From the NCBI GenBank assembly GCA_000711775.1, contig ARYC01001253.1, positions 1-64,000 of the forward strand: DNA of 64,000 bases, given 5' to 3'. The stretch comes from Oxytricha trifallax. Taxonomy: Eukaryota; Ciliophora; Spirotrichea; Sporadotrichida; Oxytrichidae. Below are positions 1 to 10,097 of the stretch, in pieces. Numbering within the stretch: the first letter of the stretch is position 1; each line of letters opens with the position of its first letter. The notes under the pieces are model-generated. The model did not search any database. It saw only the letters and a program-made list of their open reading frames with translations, and had not been told where the DNA came from. The position numbers and the translations under genes were made by a program.

Positions 1-1017
1 AAAATCTCCCTTCTCTTGCGCAAACTTTAGCTTTATCATCGCTGACTCTCTTAGCAGCACTCTTAATAAAATCTACTGTATCTATCTTCAAGTCATGCAT
101 CAAGTGATAGAGTAGGAGTTTCTTGTAGTAGACTTTCAATAACCCCCAATATAATTCAATTCCATTGAACTAAGGACTGTAGGGAACATTAAATACAGGT
201 GTTATGTGTAGCCGTTCATATTCCTTCCTTGTGTCTTTAGTTTTATGGACAGATAAGTTATCTACAAACAGAATAATCTCTTAGTCGGCGTACTTATCTC
301 TCTGAGTTATTGCAAGAACTTTATGTATTATTCGGTCTTTATTGAGCGAGGGTGGATAACATAAGTCTCGAGGCCGTTATCTTCGCTTATTCCACCAAGT
401 ATTGCATGAGTTTAAACCTTAACCTTTTAATCATATACTTCAATATTGCTATATCTTTTATAACAAGACCTTGATATGAAGGTATTAAACGTGAATACTG
501 CCTCATCAGCGTGTATGAACTTAATGTTATTAGTAATAGCCCTCTGCATTTAATCGAATATATATTTTAAATTATCCTTATAAAATGGAACATTAAAATC
601 AATCACTCTATTAATGCGATTGACTGTCTTGTAAGATATTCCGTTCTATTTATATATGTTAGCTATCGATTAAGCAGAGATATGAAGCTCAGGAAATTGG
701 CGATGAAACATCACAGCTCTCTAGGCCAGAGAGAAGTGAGCCCAGTATTAAAGAGTCTTATCATAAATAAGATAATTGATATGATGCTGCTAAAATTTAA
801 GAGGTCTTTTAGGCTTAAAATAAAGTTGCTATCTCTTTAAATTCAATGCTAATAGACAGTGAGACCTCACAGTTGCAGGAGATTTATGGAGCAGTCTTGC
901 TATAGATGTGTAATTAAGGATAGGCTTGAGTTAATCACTATAATCATCGCACCCATAACGCAACTTAAACAATAAATCTATATACTCAGTGTCATAAACA
1001 GACCCCAAACCTCGCAT
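1..1017 (-). pseudogene. TBE transposase (42-kDa D,D,E), copy A, C-terminus missing
   Basis: Transposase of the IS630/Tc1 superfamily, which cuts and joins TBE ends. Read with TAA/TAG as Gln, the start is ATG at 1015-1017 (Met-Arg-Gly-Leu-Gly-Ser). Visible parts in order: an N-terminal helix-turn-helix-like stretch around SIARLLHKSPATV, the first catalytic Asp in FIHADEAVF, the second in LFVDNLSVHKT and the Glu in SPQFNGIELYW, 34 residues after the second Asp. The last roughly 15 residues are off the window. No in-frame TGA was found, but the reading frame slips by an extra two bases near 291-302, between the two Asp motifs. Apart from that slip this is the best preserved transposase here, with all three catalytic residues kept. 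It lacks the TGA shared by copies B, C and D. Confidence 0.85.
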
Positions 1018-1155
1018 ATACTCACTTAAATTACAAACATTTAAACATTAAACCCCTACATAAACCCTATTAAAACCCTAATAAAGTATGCGTTAATAGT
1101 CTACTTTTATCAATCAAAAACTCAATCAAACTACTGAAAGGGTTTTGGGGTTTTG
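1..1155 (-). mobile_element. TBE: TBE transposon copy A, right part (cut by window start)
   Basis: Right-hand end of a TBE-type Tc1/IS630 transposon. It ends in the telomere-like run GGTTTTGGGGTTTTG at 1141-1155, followed by ATT, the ANT-type target site known for TBE elements. Only the transposase gene and the right terminus lie in the window; the 22-kDa-type and kinase genes would lie to the left of base 1. It has the same orientation as copies B and C. Its transposase differs most from the other copies, so it may be a different TBE subfamily. Confidence 0.85.
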
Positions 1156-2193
1156 ATTTCTAAAAAATAGATCAAATGGAATATTATCTTCTTTCTCAGT
1201 TAATTAATTATTTTCTGGCTGATTTTTAAAGATATAATTAAGAATATTATTTTTATTTTTAAAGTATTCAATAATAATTACAGTTAAAAAAATTAAGAAT
1301 AATTTTACAAGATATAATTTAAGTGCTTAAAATTTTTATTGATATTTATAAATATCCTAATCATTCAATATTTTTTAGAGATTTTTCATAAATTTAAATG
1401 AGAAAGGTAAATATATATTTCCATAAAAGAGCAGCTCATTTTTCATATTCTACAACGATTTCCAGATAACAATAAATTATTGTTAATAATTAAATTCATT
1501 GAAATTCTTCTCAAATTGATGTTATTCCATAAATATTAGTATAATTTTAAATATCTTCTATTTATAAATAAATTTACAAAAAATGATTGTTTTGTGTTAT
1601 TTGAGGATTATTTTTCATTTTTTTCCTAATTATTATCTACTTTTCAATCAAGGAGATACCTAATTAATTTGAGAATTTATTTTGAATTTAGTCTCATATA
1701 AATGTATATATGAATATTAAATTTTAAAGAATATACAAATATTAAATTTTAAAGATTGCCAAGAATATAAACCTAAATTTAATTAATTTATTTTGTTGGA
1801 ATTTTAATGAAACATATGATTATGTTGGAATTTAATTTATGTTAGTTAATTTAGATATGTGTTTAATGAAATTACAATATTTTTATTCAATATAAATCAT
1901 ACATCTTGCTTATATTTATTTCTCTTAATTTTTCTTTAAATATACAAAATTTTTTTAATTTTATTCCCTAAAATAATCAATTATTTAAACACGAGATCAG
2001 ATTAATTGTTGTTTATCAATTTTATTTTAGTTATAATAAAAATTGATGGTTTTATTAATATGTAATATTTTACTTTATAAAAAGATGCAATATAATAAAT
2101 TCTTACCCTAAATGACAATTTTCATTCTATTATAGTTTTTCTAAATACTTTTTAATCTATAGACAAAATATAGTAAAATATAAAAATATTTGA
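1156..2193. other. AT-rich spacer
   Basis: Mostly low-complexity AT-rich DNA with no supported gene, RNA or repeat. A patch at about 1395-1520 reads as a short ciliate-code frame containing NEKGKYIFPQKSSS, but it is too short to call. Confidence 0.4.
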
Positions 2194-2547
2194 ATCATTA
2201 AGGAACTAAAGTATGATGGTAATTTTTGTAAGATAATTCGGTCGGAAAATAAATAATATATTTGTATTGAAGAGCAGGTTGAAAAGTTTCTTGATTTATC
2301 ATTAAATTTAGATAATCCTTACTCTATTTGTACTTATCGTGCTTTCTTATAATTTATATTTATCAATATAATTTGCTAAAATTTGTTGCCTACTGTTGAA
2401 AAAACAGAACATTTCAATTTTAATGCTTTGCATAATATTTTATCTTAAATTCTGAAATAAAAAATACTTAAATACTATATTCAATCAATAATTATAATCA
2501 ATTTAATTAACCTTTTTGAAATAAATTTAGCATAAAATAAAAAGTGA
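2194..2547 (+). CDS. protein-like island, candidate macronuclear-destined segment
   Basis: Open for 117 codons between TGA codons when TAA/TAG are read as Gln. The first two thirds have normal protein composition with Cys, Asp, Glu, Gly, Pro and Trp-free hydrophobic stretches, for example CIEEQVEKFLDLSLNLDNP around residues 30-48 and NLLPTVEKTEHFNFNALHN around 70-88. The rest fades into Ile/Asn/Lys-rich translation typical of AT-rich spacer. I do not recognise a family. The interpretation as a germline gene segment is inference: the frame is longer and less biased than neighbouring spacer. The foldback at 2872 starts 325 bases downstream. Confidence 0.38.
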
Positions 2548-2871
2548 CTGATTATTAATTATAAATGAATAAGCATTTTTATATTTCTTTAGCAAATATC
2601 ATATTTACAGATTCTTATTTATATAGTTTAACTTATTTTTTTTATTTTGCTCAATTTCAATCTAAATTTTTATTTATATAAATGGAACAATATAATTTGA
2701 TAAATATATAGTAGAGTCATTTTCTCAATTTTAAAATTAAATCTTTTTCATTATAATTAAACTAAAATTTGACAAATGAAAATTTGTAGGTTTAGGTTCA
2801 GAGTATTTGCTATATTATATATTTTCATTAGATTATTTCAAATATCTCTAATTTTTTTAATAAGAAAATTG

Positions 2872-3538
2872 GGCTAAGGTGACAAACACTCACCCCCACC
2901 CTAAGGTGTACTTTTGAAATTGTATCCTGATAGAACTTGACCTCCTGAGTAAAGTTTTCTCAAGAACTAGTCGTACACGGATAATAGTTTTTGAGATAAC
3001 CCACTTCCTAAGTCAGAAAATCATATATAAAATCATAAAATTTTGCATAAAAAAATTTTGACAAAATTAAAAAAAAAACATTTTATTTTCCACTTTCGAG
3101 ATAACTTTTTTGTCTTTTAATTAATTTATCATGAAGAATTCAACATTTATTATATTTGAAGCATACTTATTGATTTTTTTTGAAATCTCAAAATATAATA
3201 AATTTTAGGCTTTTGCATATTATCATATTTTTTAATCAATAAGTATGCTTCAAATATAATAAATGTTGAATTCTTCATGATAAATTAATTAAAAGACAAA
3301 AAAGTTATCTCGAAAGTGGAAAATAAAATGTGTTTTTTTTTAATTTTGTCAAAAATTTTTTAAGCCAAATTTTATGATTTTATATATGATTTTCTGACTT
3401 AGGAAGTGGGTTATCTCAAAAACTATTATCCGCGTACGACTAGTTCTTGAGAAAACTTTACTCAGGAGGTCAAGTTCTATCAGGATACAATTTCAAAAGT
3501 ACACCTTAGGGTGGGGGTGAGTGTTTGTCACCTTAGCC
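2872..3538. mobile_element. foldback element, GGCTAAGG family, 8-bp target duplication
   Basis: Almost the whole element is one inverted repeat: 2872-3185 is mirrored by 3225-3538. Outer ends are GGCTAAGGTGACAAAC, followed by a C-rich then AT-rich arm. It is flanked by a perfect 8-bp direct repeat GAAAATTG (2864-2871 and 3539-3546). No coding sequence is visible. The arms share a block with the arms of 33196-34403: CTGATAGA, CTGAGTAA, then AATAGTTTTTGAG and ATATATAAAATCATAA, in the same order and similar spacing. The two elements are therefore relatives. Confidence 0.9.
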
Positions 3539-3708
3539 GAAAATTGAATAGCCAAATATTCAAACCCTTAATCATAACGTTATGAAATGAATAATTTAAG
3601 ACATAAAAGTTAAGATAATATAAGAATTCAAATTAATAAACCATTAGAATAATTCGATAGATATAATTAAACACTATATAACATACATAGTTATCTTATG
3701 GGTTTAAA

Positions 3709-3843
3709 ATGAAACATTAATATCTGTTATTTCTGGCGGTATTATTGAAATTCTAATCTCTAGAAATATTTGTGTTTACGCTTGATTACTCTGGTAATGA
3801 TATGCTGTTCTACGATTTGGAAATTGAACTCAAGAGGATACTT
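3709..3843 (+). CDS. N-terminal gene segment with signal peptide, candidate MDS
   Basis: ATG at 3709 follows an A-rich leader. The first residues, MKHQYLLFLAVLLKFQS, form a textbook signal peptide: a short polar start, a hydrophobic core, then a polar turn. They are followed by FTLDYSGNDMLFYDLEIEL and KRIL, acidic and folded-looking, before composition collapses into AT-rich sequence at about 3845. A foldback copy begins at 3893, and the frame only closes inside it. The likely reading is the first segment of a secreted or membrane protein gene whose remainder lies elsewhere, as expected for a germline gene broken by eliminated sequences. The family is not recognised. Confidence 0.45.
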
Positions 3844-3892
3844 TAAATTAATGTAAATATTATATTTCTATTTAAATAATATTTTTTTAATT

Positions 3893-4302
3893 ATTGTAGG
3901 AATACATTCGATTTTGGAAAATGAATTAAAATTAATTAATTATTAATTACCTTCAATAATGTTTTTGAAAAATGTCTGCAAACCATGACAATATTATACT
4001 CTCTGGATAGCGCATTAATAATGAGACGGAGGTTGTTATTGCTATAATGAATTGATCTCATCACCCAAGCGAGAAAACCTCTTTTACTGTTTTTGGGAGT
4101 TAGCTAAAAATCAAAATAACTCGCTTCCTTGGATGATATAGGAATATTGCCAATAATAAAGTCCAGCAGAAATTGTGGGATCTACCGTAGAATCCATTTA
4201 ATTTTGAATTTGAGTCACTTTGGATTTGATAACTGCCATGATTTTAATATTTAATTAATTTAATTTTAATTCATTTTCCCAAATCGAATGTATTCATACA
4301 AT
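3893..4302. mobile_element. foldback element, ATTGTAGGAATACATT family, copy 1
   Basis: Terminal inverted repeats ATTGTAGGAATACATTCG (left) and its complement ending at 4302, with one mismatch near the right end. The inner part is only partly palindromic and carries GGAATATTGCCAATAATAAAG, also seen in the decayed copy at 25547. No clear target duplication is left. It is non-coding. Confidence 0.75.
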
Positions 4303-4485
4303 ATTAAACCAGCTAATAGTTCCTGTAGTATTTTGTTTTACAAAAATTAGATATAGAATTAATGTTCAATCATGTAAAAACTATAAATTAATCCATAAAT
4401 ATCTTCTCACATTCTGGAAATGGGCACTCATTCTATTTTAATATCTTATATTTTAAATTTATGAACAATTTTAATACAAATATAT
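4303..4485. other. spacer between two foldbacks, weak coding-like signal
   Basis: AT-rich with a slightly richer stretch at 4320-4440. It can be read on the + strand as a hydrophobic segment (LLTFWKWALILFQYLIF). It may belong to the same gene as the islands at 3709 and 4928, but it is too short to support. Confidence 0.2.
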
Positions 4486-4901
4486 ATTGTAGGAATACAT
4501 TCGAAATTGGGAAATTATAATTAAATAAATCGAAATTTAATTAAATAGTGGCAGTTAAAGTAGGCCAATTTAAACGATCTTGGGCTTATTCGAAAGAGAA
4601 CTCAAAATTAGCTGGACATTGTTATTGGCGGTACTATTTTATCGCATCGAGGGAGCGAGATAACTTGATTTTAATTAAATGCATCTTAATTCATTAAATT
4701 ATAACCTCACATTAAAATCAAGTTATCTCTCTGCAGGGATGAGATAAAATAGTACCGCCAATAATAAAGTCCAGCTAATTTTGAATTCTCTATCGAATGA
4801 GCCCAAGATCGTTTAAATTGGCCTACTTTAACTGCCACTAATTTGATTAAATTTCGATTTATTTAAATATAATTTCTCAATTTCGAATGTATTCCTACAA
4901 T
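4486..4901. mobile_element. foldback element, ATTGTAGGAATACATT family, copy 2
   Basis: Near-perfect palindrome of about 416 bp. From each end inwards: ATTGTAGGAATACATTCGAA, GTGGCAGTTAAAG, GGCCAATTTAAACGATCTTG, GGCTNATTCG, GGCGGTACTATTTTATCGCA and a central AT-rich loop near 4690. It is the most regular member of the family along with 54555-54976. No convincing flanking duplication is left, so it may have lost flanks by later change. Confidence 0.85.
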
Positions 4902-4927
4902 ATTTGGGAGTTTAGCTTGCGTTATGA

Positions 4928-5455
4928 TTCAAAATAAAAAGGATGTTCACTGATTTAAATATTTTAAAATAAAAAATCAAGTTTTTGTTGTTGAAGAGTA
5001 AGGAGGCAGGTATTATTGTTAAACATAAACTTAATTGTTCTATTATCTCATGTATTTTCTTTTATGCTTTACAGGAATTTCTATAAGGCTTCTTATATTT
5101 GGGATTACTTTTATTTTAATTATTAGTTGCAACCTTAACTCTATATGATTTTTTTTCTTAATACTTTTTTATGAACTATTTATTACAATTAATGAGCCAT
5201 AAAAGTATTCATTTTATTATCTTCTTAAAGATTTATAATAAAAATAAACATGAAACAAAACTTTCCCCTAAGTATATTTAAAAGAGGAACCTAGAAGGAC
5301 TAAACTTAATTAAATAATTATATGTTTATTTAAAATTATGGGCACTTCAACCATTGATGGAAAAATTTATGAGATTATATTAATGCATGTATTTTATTAA
5401 TATAAAAAATTAATTAAAAATTACTATAGAAAAAATATATAATAAAATTTAATGA
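4928..5455 (+). CDS. multi-spanning membrane protein segment, candidate MDS
   Basis: Open for 175 codons in the ciliate code (TGA-bounded), checked codon by codon. It reads KRMFTDLNILKQKIKFLLLK near the start. A long hydrophobic region follows, containing SCIFFYALQEFLQGFLYLG, LLLFQLLVATLTLYDFFSQ and YFFMNYLLQLM, probably two to four membrane passes. Then comes a charged stretch HETKLSPKYIQKRNLEG and LKLWALQPLMEKFMRLYQC. Composition is far from random AT translation (Gly, Ala, Cys, Pro, Trp present). After about residue 150 it becomes Asn/Lys/Ile-rich and probably non-coding. It lies on the same strand as the signal-peptide island at 3709, with two foldbacks between them. Its family is not recognised. 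Confidence 0.45.
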
Positions 5456-5795
5456 AATAATCATATATTCCTTTTAGGATAATGTTAATAGAATTTATAA
5501 TTAAGAAAATTGTTGATTAGTATTTATCATAAATAAAAGTTATCAAAAAGAATCAACAGTGTTAGGAGTATTGAAATATTTAAAATTAAAGCTATATATA
5601 AATAAATATCATATGAGCATTAAAAATCTTTATAATAATTATATTTTATTTTTAATATATTGATGCATTCTTATTTTTCTTTAAAATTTGTGCAAATTTT
5701 TGAATTTTTTTTCTTTCAATTATTATTTTAATAGATACCTTATAGTTGTATGACCCGAATTATTACTTTAATTATTTTTTCTTGACATTTTATAT
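5456..5795. other. AT-rich spacer
   Basis: No gene, repeat or structure supported; ordinary AT-rich sequence up to the foldback at 5796. Confidence 0.5.
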
Positions 5796-7097
5796 TACTA
5801 AAATAGATTTGAATTGGGAAAATTACATAAATAAATACATATCTTTCTAATTAATAATTATAACTGCCACTAATTTGACATGCTTATAGATCAAATTTGG
5901 TCATAAGTACTTACCGTTATGTTTTAAATATTATACGGTATCTGTCCATTTAAATTTTTGAGATCTCTTTTTTCTTAAATGTCATTTGACCGGTTTGACC
6001 AGTTTGACCGATTTGACTGGAGGTTTTTGTAGTCAAATTCATCGGATTTAGAAATACTTGTGATTGATTGATTTATTAATTAATTTAATATTAAAATAAA
6101 TATAATAATTAGTGATTTGACCGATTTGACCAATTTGACCAATTTAACTTAGTTATTTTGTGGTCAAATTTTGAAAAGTGTAATATGTTATATATATTAA
6201 AACCGATTTAAATTAAAAACATCAGGAGCAGTAATGGAAGGAATGCGGATCTCTGTTAATGAATCGTAGAAATTGATAGATTTGCTTTCTAATAGTATAC
6301 CGTTTGTGGCATGAAACTTTAGGAAAGAGTTATAAGAGTCTTCGGTGTTCAAGAAACAATAGATGTAATCTTCAATCTTGGTAAGAGTAGTAATTGACTC
6401 TGATGCAGCTCTTGAGAGACTGATAGTAGTGAACCAAATTGGAATGACGACATCGTTTAAGTTCATGAGATAGGCATCATCAGTGTTAAGGTAGGGATAT
6501 TACATGAAATCAACATCTTGTTGAAGACTACCGGCAATATAGATTTGAGTTCGGTAAGTAAGGCCACACACTAAGTCTACTCTATCACTTTAATCAGTGG
6601 TACAAGTTGTAAGCTCTACAGAGTGCGGAGGAAGCAGAGAGGTCCGCATTCCTTCCATTACTGCTCCTGATGTTTTTAATTTTAATCGGTTTTAAATATA
6701 TATTACATATTACACTTTTCAGAATTTGACCACAAAATAACTAAGTTAAATCGGTCAAATTGGTCAAATCGGTCAAATTACTAATTATTATATTTATTTT
6801 AATATTAAATTAATTAATAAATCAATCAATCACAAGTATTTCTAAATCCGATGAATTTGACTACAAAAACCTCCAGTCAAATCGGTCAAACTGGTCAAAC
6901 CGGTCAAATGACATTTAAGAAAAAAGAGATCTCAAAAATTTAAATGGACAGATACCGTATAATATTTAAAACATAACGGTAAGTACTTATGACCAAATTT
7001 GATCTATAAGCATGTCAAATTAGTGGCAGTTATAATTATTAATTAGAAAGATATGTATTTATTTATGTAATTTTCCCAATTCAAATCTATTTTAGTA
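5796..7097. mobile_element. large foldback element, TACTAAAATAG ends, with protein-coding core
   Basis: Arms of about 450 bp (5796-6250 and 6645-7097) are almost perfect inverted copies around a GC-richer core. Ends read TACTAAAATAGATTTGAATT then GGGAAAATTAC; the conserved AACTGCCACTA motif lies about 75 bp inside each end. Each arm has clusters of a 10-bp unit TTTGACCGAT (for example 5986-6020 and 6115-6147). Outer ends resemble those of 43287-44683. No clear 8-bp duplication was found. The core encodes an intact 153-codon frame. Confidence 0.88.
6197..6658 (-). CDS. unknown protein in foldback core
   Basis: Intact frame of 153 codons in the ciliate code, ATG at 6656-6658 and TAA/TAG-tolerant until the stop at 6197. 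Composition is that of a real protein (Cys, Pro, Asp, Gly, Trp). Recognisable stretches are MEGMRTSLLPPHSVELTT at the start, YIAGSLQQDVDFMQYPYLN around 50, MNLNDVVIPIWFTTISLS around 78 and EIRIPSITAPDVFNLNRF at the end. Start and stop lie in the two inverted arms: the first codons and the last codons are read from opposite strands of the same repeat. It may be a gene captured by the foldback or a transposon-specific protein. I do not recognise a domain, and no catalytic motif is visible. Confidence 0.55.
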
Positions 7098-7372
7098 ATA
7101 ATTTATGGTTATGATTGCAAAATTTTAATATCAATACTTATTTTAATTTTACTATTGCTATATAAAAAACAAATTAAGAGATCATAATTTATTATTACGA
7201 TTTTTCAAAATATTACAGTTAATGTTTAAACTATTAAAAATGGGTTGTGAATATTTATTTATTTCTATATAATCGAAATTTTGTGAAATAATTTTTATAA
7301 CAAAATTCTATAAAGAGTGGATTTGCTAAATTACTTTTCAATAGTTCTTATTTAAATTAAAAATTTTAATCA
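7098..7372. other. AT-rich spacer
   Basis: Nothing supported. Confidence 0.5.
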
Positions 7373-7501
7373 TCATTATTTAATTGAAATTAATTCTAAT
7401 TAAACTATATCATCTTCGTCAAAAATGCTGTCTTAATTTTTCAGTGCTAAATCCTGAGAATAGATCTACGATGCTTTACTATCATAAGATAATTTTCTCT
7501 G
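7373..7501 (-). CDS. C-terminal gene segment, candidate MDS
   Basis: Read in the ciliate code, 42 codons plus a TGA stop at 7373-7375. It begins KQRKLSYDSKASQIYSQD and ends with the acidic stretch DSIFDEDDIVQLELISIKQ. The composition is clearly protein-like. It is preceded by TTTAAACAG, which could be a 3' splice site, and by AT repeats. Together with the hydrophobic frame at 7730-7912 on the same strand it could be the tail of a membrane protein gene; that link is inference. Confidence 0.4.
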
Positions 7502-7729
7502 TTTAAATATATATATAATAAATCTTTCATTTTTATATTCAATTATTGAAAATTCTGGAAAAATAAAAATTATTGAAGAAATATAAATTAATTAGAAAAT
7601 TTATTCGAATTGGCACTGAAATAAAATTTTTATGATATTAATGATGCTTAAAGTATAAATTTATTAATGAAATTTTTAGGTTTAATAAACATATACAATT
7701 TGATATTTGTTTATATTTATTGGCTTTTT

Positions 7730-7912
7730 TTATAAAATTTTATTAAATTTCATTTTACTTGAAATGCTTAATATTTGTATAAATAATTTTTTAATAAAAA
7801 TTATCCAAATTTGAGATGCTCCCAGTTTTATTACTTCAATTTTAACAGTCAAATATGTGATAAAAAAATTTATGATTAGAATCACTAACATTATAATAAT
7901 TATAAGACCCAT
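7730..7912 (-). CDS. hydrophobic N-terminal segment, possible gene fragment
   Basis: Sixty codons from an ATG at 7912: MGLIIIIMLVILIINFF forms a membrane span, followed by a basic/amphipathic stretch with VKIEVIKLGASQIWIIF. It lies directly beside the MITE relic at 7924 and upstream, on the same strand, of the C-terminal-looking island at 7373-7501. An AT-rich origin of the hydrophobic run cannot be excluded. Confidence 0.25.
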   Translation of the reverse strand: MGLIIIIMLVILIINFFITYLTVKIEVIKLGASQIWIIFIKKLFIQILSISSKMKFNKIL

Positions 7913-7923
7913 ATTTTTTATTA

Positions 7924-8159
7924 AAACAATAGATTGGGGTTTATTTAGACTTATTTAAAAAATAAAATTATGATTGGCTAAAATTATTTAACATTAGACT
8001 ATTAACACACCTTGATTGGTTTATAATATTAAAATATTTATTGATACGGTAGTTTAAACAATTAGCCCAATAATGATCATTCAGGGCTTTAAATTATTTT
8101 TGTATTTATTTAAACTTAATTCATAATTTCGTCCTTAAAATTACAAAGAGGGGGAAATT
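7924..8159. mobile_element. relic of the 262-bp TA-site MITE
   Basis: Degenerate copy of the MITE family best seen at 31722, 49457 and 62735. It keeps the core pattern GATTGGTTTAT and AGCCCAA, with outer parts AAAC...GGGG...AAATT eroded. It is flanked by TA dinucleotides. It is shorter than the intact copies (about 236 bp). Confidence 0.55.
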
Positions 8160-8523
8160 TAAATATGCTTTCTCGTGTCTTAATTTCATATGTGCCTCTG
8201 GTCTTACTGTTTTATAGATACAATCTTTTATTTTTTTATTTAATTATTTATGAAGCCTACCAAAATTTGCTCATTCGAGTGATACTATAAGCTATAAGAA
8301 TATAAAGAGAAGTGCGGTGTACAAATAAGCATCACTTCAAAAGAATACATTAAAACCCAGGATATTTTTAAAAATCTTTTTTATTGAAAATATTGTGGAT
8401 TTTGAATATTTTAAAGATACCATAAATAAATTTTTTAAAAAATCATAGATATGAATAATTAATTTCAAATGAAATGATGGTCTGCTCTTACAGATTAATA
8501 TTGTTCAAATAAATATTCTCTAT
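8160..8523. other. spacer with weak coding-like patch
   Basis: A slightly GC-richer patch at 8170-8310 reads on the minus strand as RPEAHMKLRHEKAYLNF in one frame and as another plausible peptide in a second frame, so no call is made. The rest is AT-rich. Confidence 0.25.
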
Positions 8524-8531
8524 AAATATCT

Positions 8532-8963
8532 GTTCTAACCGAGATACCCCTCCCCACCCCCTCCCCACCCTAAACCGAGATACCCTTCCCCATACCCCCC
8601 TCCCCACCCCTATCTATTTTTAAAATAAAATAATATAATAATTTATAAAATTTTTTATAAATGAGAATTTTTAAAATTAATCATTGTTATTAATTTAAAT
8701 ATAATTAAAATTATTAAGCTTTAATTATAAATAAAAATAATTATTCAATCAATAAAATTTTAAAATTCTCATTTATTAAGGATTTTATAAATTATTATAA
8801 TTATTCAATCATTAATTTTTAAAATTCTCATTTATAAAGGATTTTATAAATTATTAAATTATTTTTTATTATAAAATAGTTTGGGGGTAGGGAGGGGGGT
8901 ATGGGGAGGGGTATCTCGGTGTATGGTGGGGAGGGGGGTGGGGAGGGGTATCTCGGTTAGAAC
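8532..8963. mobile_element. foldback element with C-rich ends, perfect 8-bp duplication
   Basis: Ends GTTCTAACCGAGATACCCC and complement; each arm has a second degenerate copy of CCGAGATACCC and long C-rich (top, left) or G-rich (right) runs, then AT-rich arms meeting near 8745. It is flanked by an exact 8-bp repeat AAATATCT (8524-8531, 8964-8971). It is non-coding. The strong strand asymmetry of C and G makes each arm able to form both hairpins and possibly G-quadruplexes. Confidence 0.9.
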
Positions 8964-8988
8964 AAATATCTTTTAAGAAACTCCATTA

Positions 8989-9412
8989 CTTAAATAATTT
9001 ACTTAACAATTATTTTCGTGAATCCACTATTGCCTACAAAGGGTATTAAGGGTTGTCAAGTTCATTGAATAATCAGCTGACTAAATCTGCAAGCATTTGT
9101 GTTAAAATTTACCTGCATTAGATGAGATATTTGGTATTTCTAAGTATTTGTGAACAAGAAGGAGTGGTTTCTTATTACCAATTAGATAATTTGAGAACAG
9201 AAAGAAGCAGCGATATGATATTTTCTCTCATTACAGATTAGTGTATTCAACTACCACTGCGAAAGGACAATACTACATTCTCCGCTGCGATTGGATTTCT
9301 CAAAGTTTGCCCTGTTCCTATTTTTAATGTTAAAATTTATGATATCTTTTTCGGCATTGGATCTATGAAGCATGCTCTTTAAGACTTATCGGTTTAATAG
9401 GAAGCGGTTTGA
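8989..9412 (+). CDS. protein-like island, candidate MDS or gene relic
   Basis: Open for more than 130 ciliate codons up to TGA at 9410-9412. First good ATG is at 9122 (96 codons). Text includes GLSSSLNNQLTKSASICVK, GVVSYYQLDNLRTERSSDM, FSLITDQCIQLPLRKDN and TTFSAAIGFLKVCPVPIFN. Composition is protein-like throughout and the GC content is visibly above the surroundings. No family is recognised. The DNA after the stop, to about 9590, stays unusually GC-rich and may hold a 3' trailer or another segment. The island lies between a foldback and TBE copy B. Confidence 0.38.
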
Positions 9413-9591
9413 GAAAGAAAATGTTATTTTTCGTAGTTCTTTAATTCATAAGTGCCAGGTCACAGATTGATATGTCATTTTATTCTTTTAAATCACGACT
9501 AATTACAGGTTTGATTTAGTATTAAAAGAAGAAATGTATAATAATACATTTGAGTATCTACCACAACCACGACACTTATTTTCGTAAGTAT

Positions 9592-9955
9592 ATAATTATT
9601 CTTTTATAATCATATATTTTAATGAAGAGTTTAAATTATTACAATTAAATTAATAAATATATAATTTAAATTTGAATTGTCCAAATTAATTTTTTTTAAA
9701 TCAATACAATTTATTCTTGTAAAGATTTATCATTTTTAAAAAATCTATAGCATTTATTTATTTTTTTCTACTAAAACAAATAACTTAAAATTCACTATTA
9801 TTTACTTTAGCTAATTTTTAAATAAAAATTAGCAACAAAATTTAAGTTTAAAAACATTTTATAATTTTCTCAAGTTGATGTGGGATGACTACTATAGAGT
9901 TTCACTAGTTTTGCCGTTTTAATTTTATCTATTAAAAATATCCTACTATTCCAAC
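9592..9955. other. AT-rich spacer
   Basis: Nothing supported up to the target site of TBE copy B. Confidence 0.5.
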
Positions 9956-10097
9956 AATAAAAACCCCAAAAACCCTTAATGAGGTTTATAAGTGCTTTGA
10001 TTTGTAGGGTATAGTTGGGGTCTTATTGGGGTTAGTAGAGAAAACGCAGGTTTTATATGAATTTAATGTATATTTAATGAATATTATGTGATTTAAT

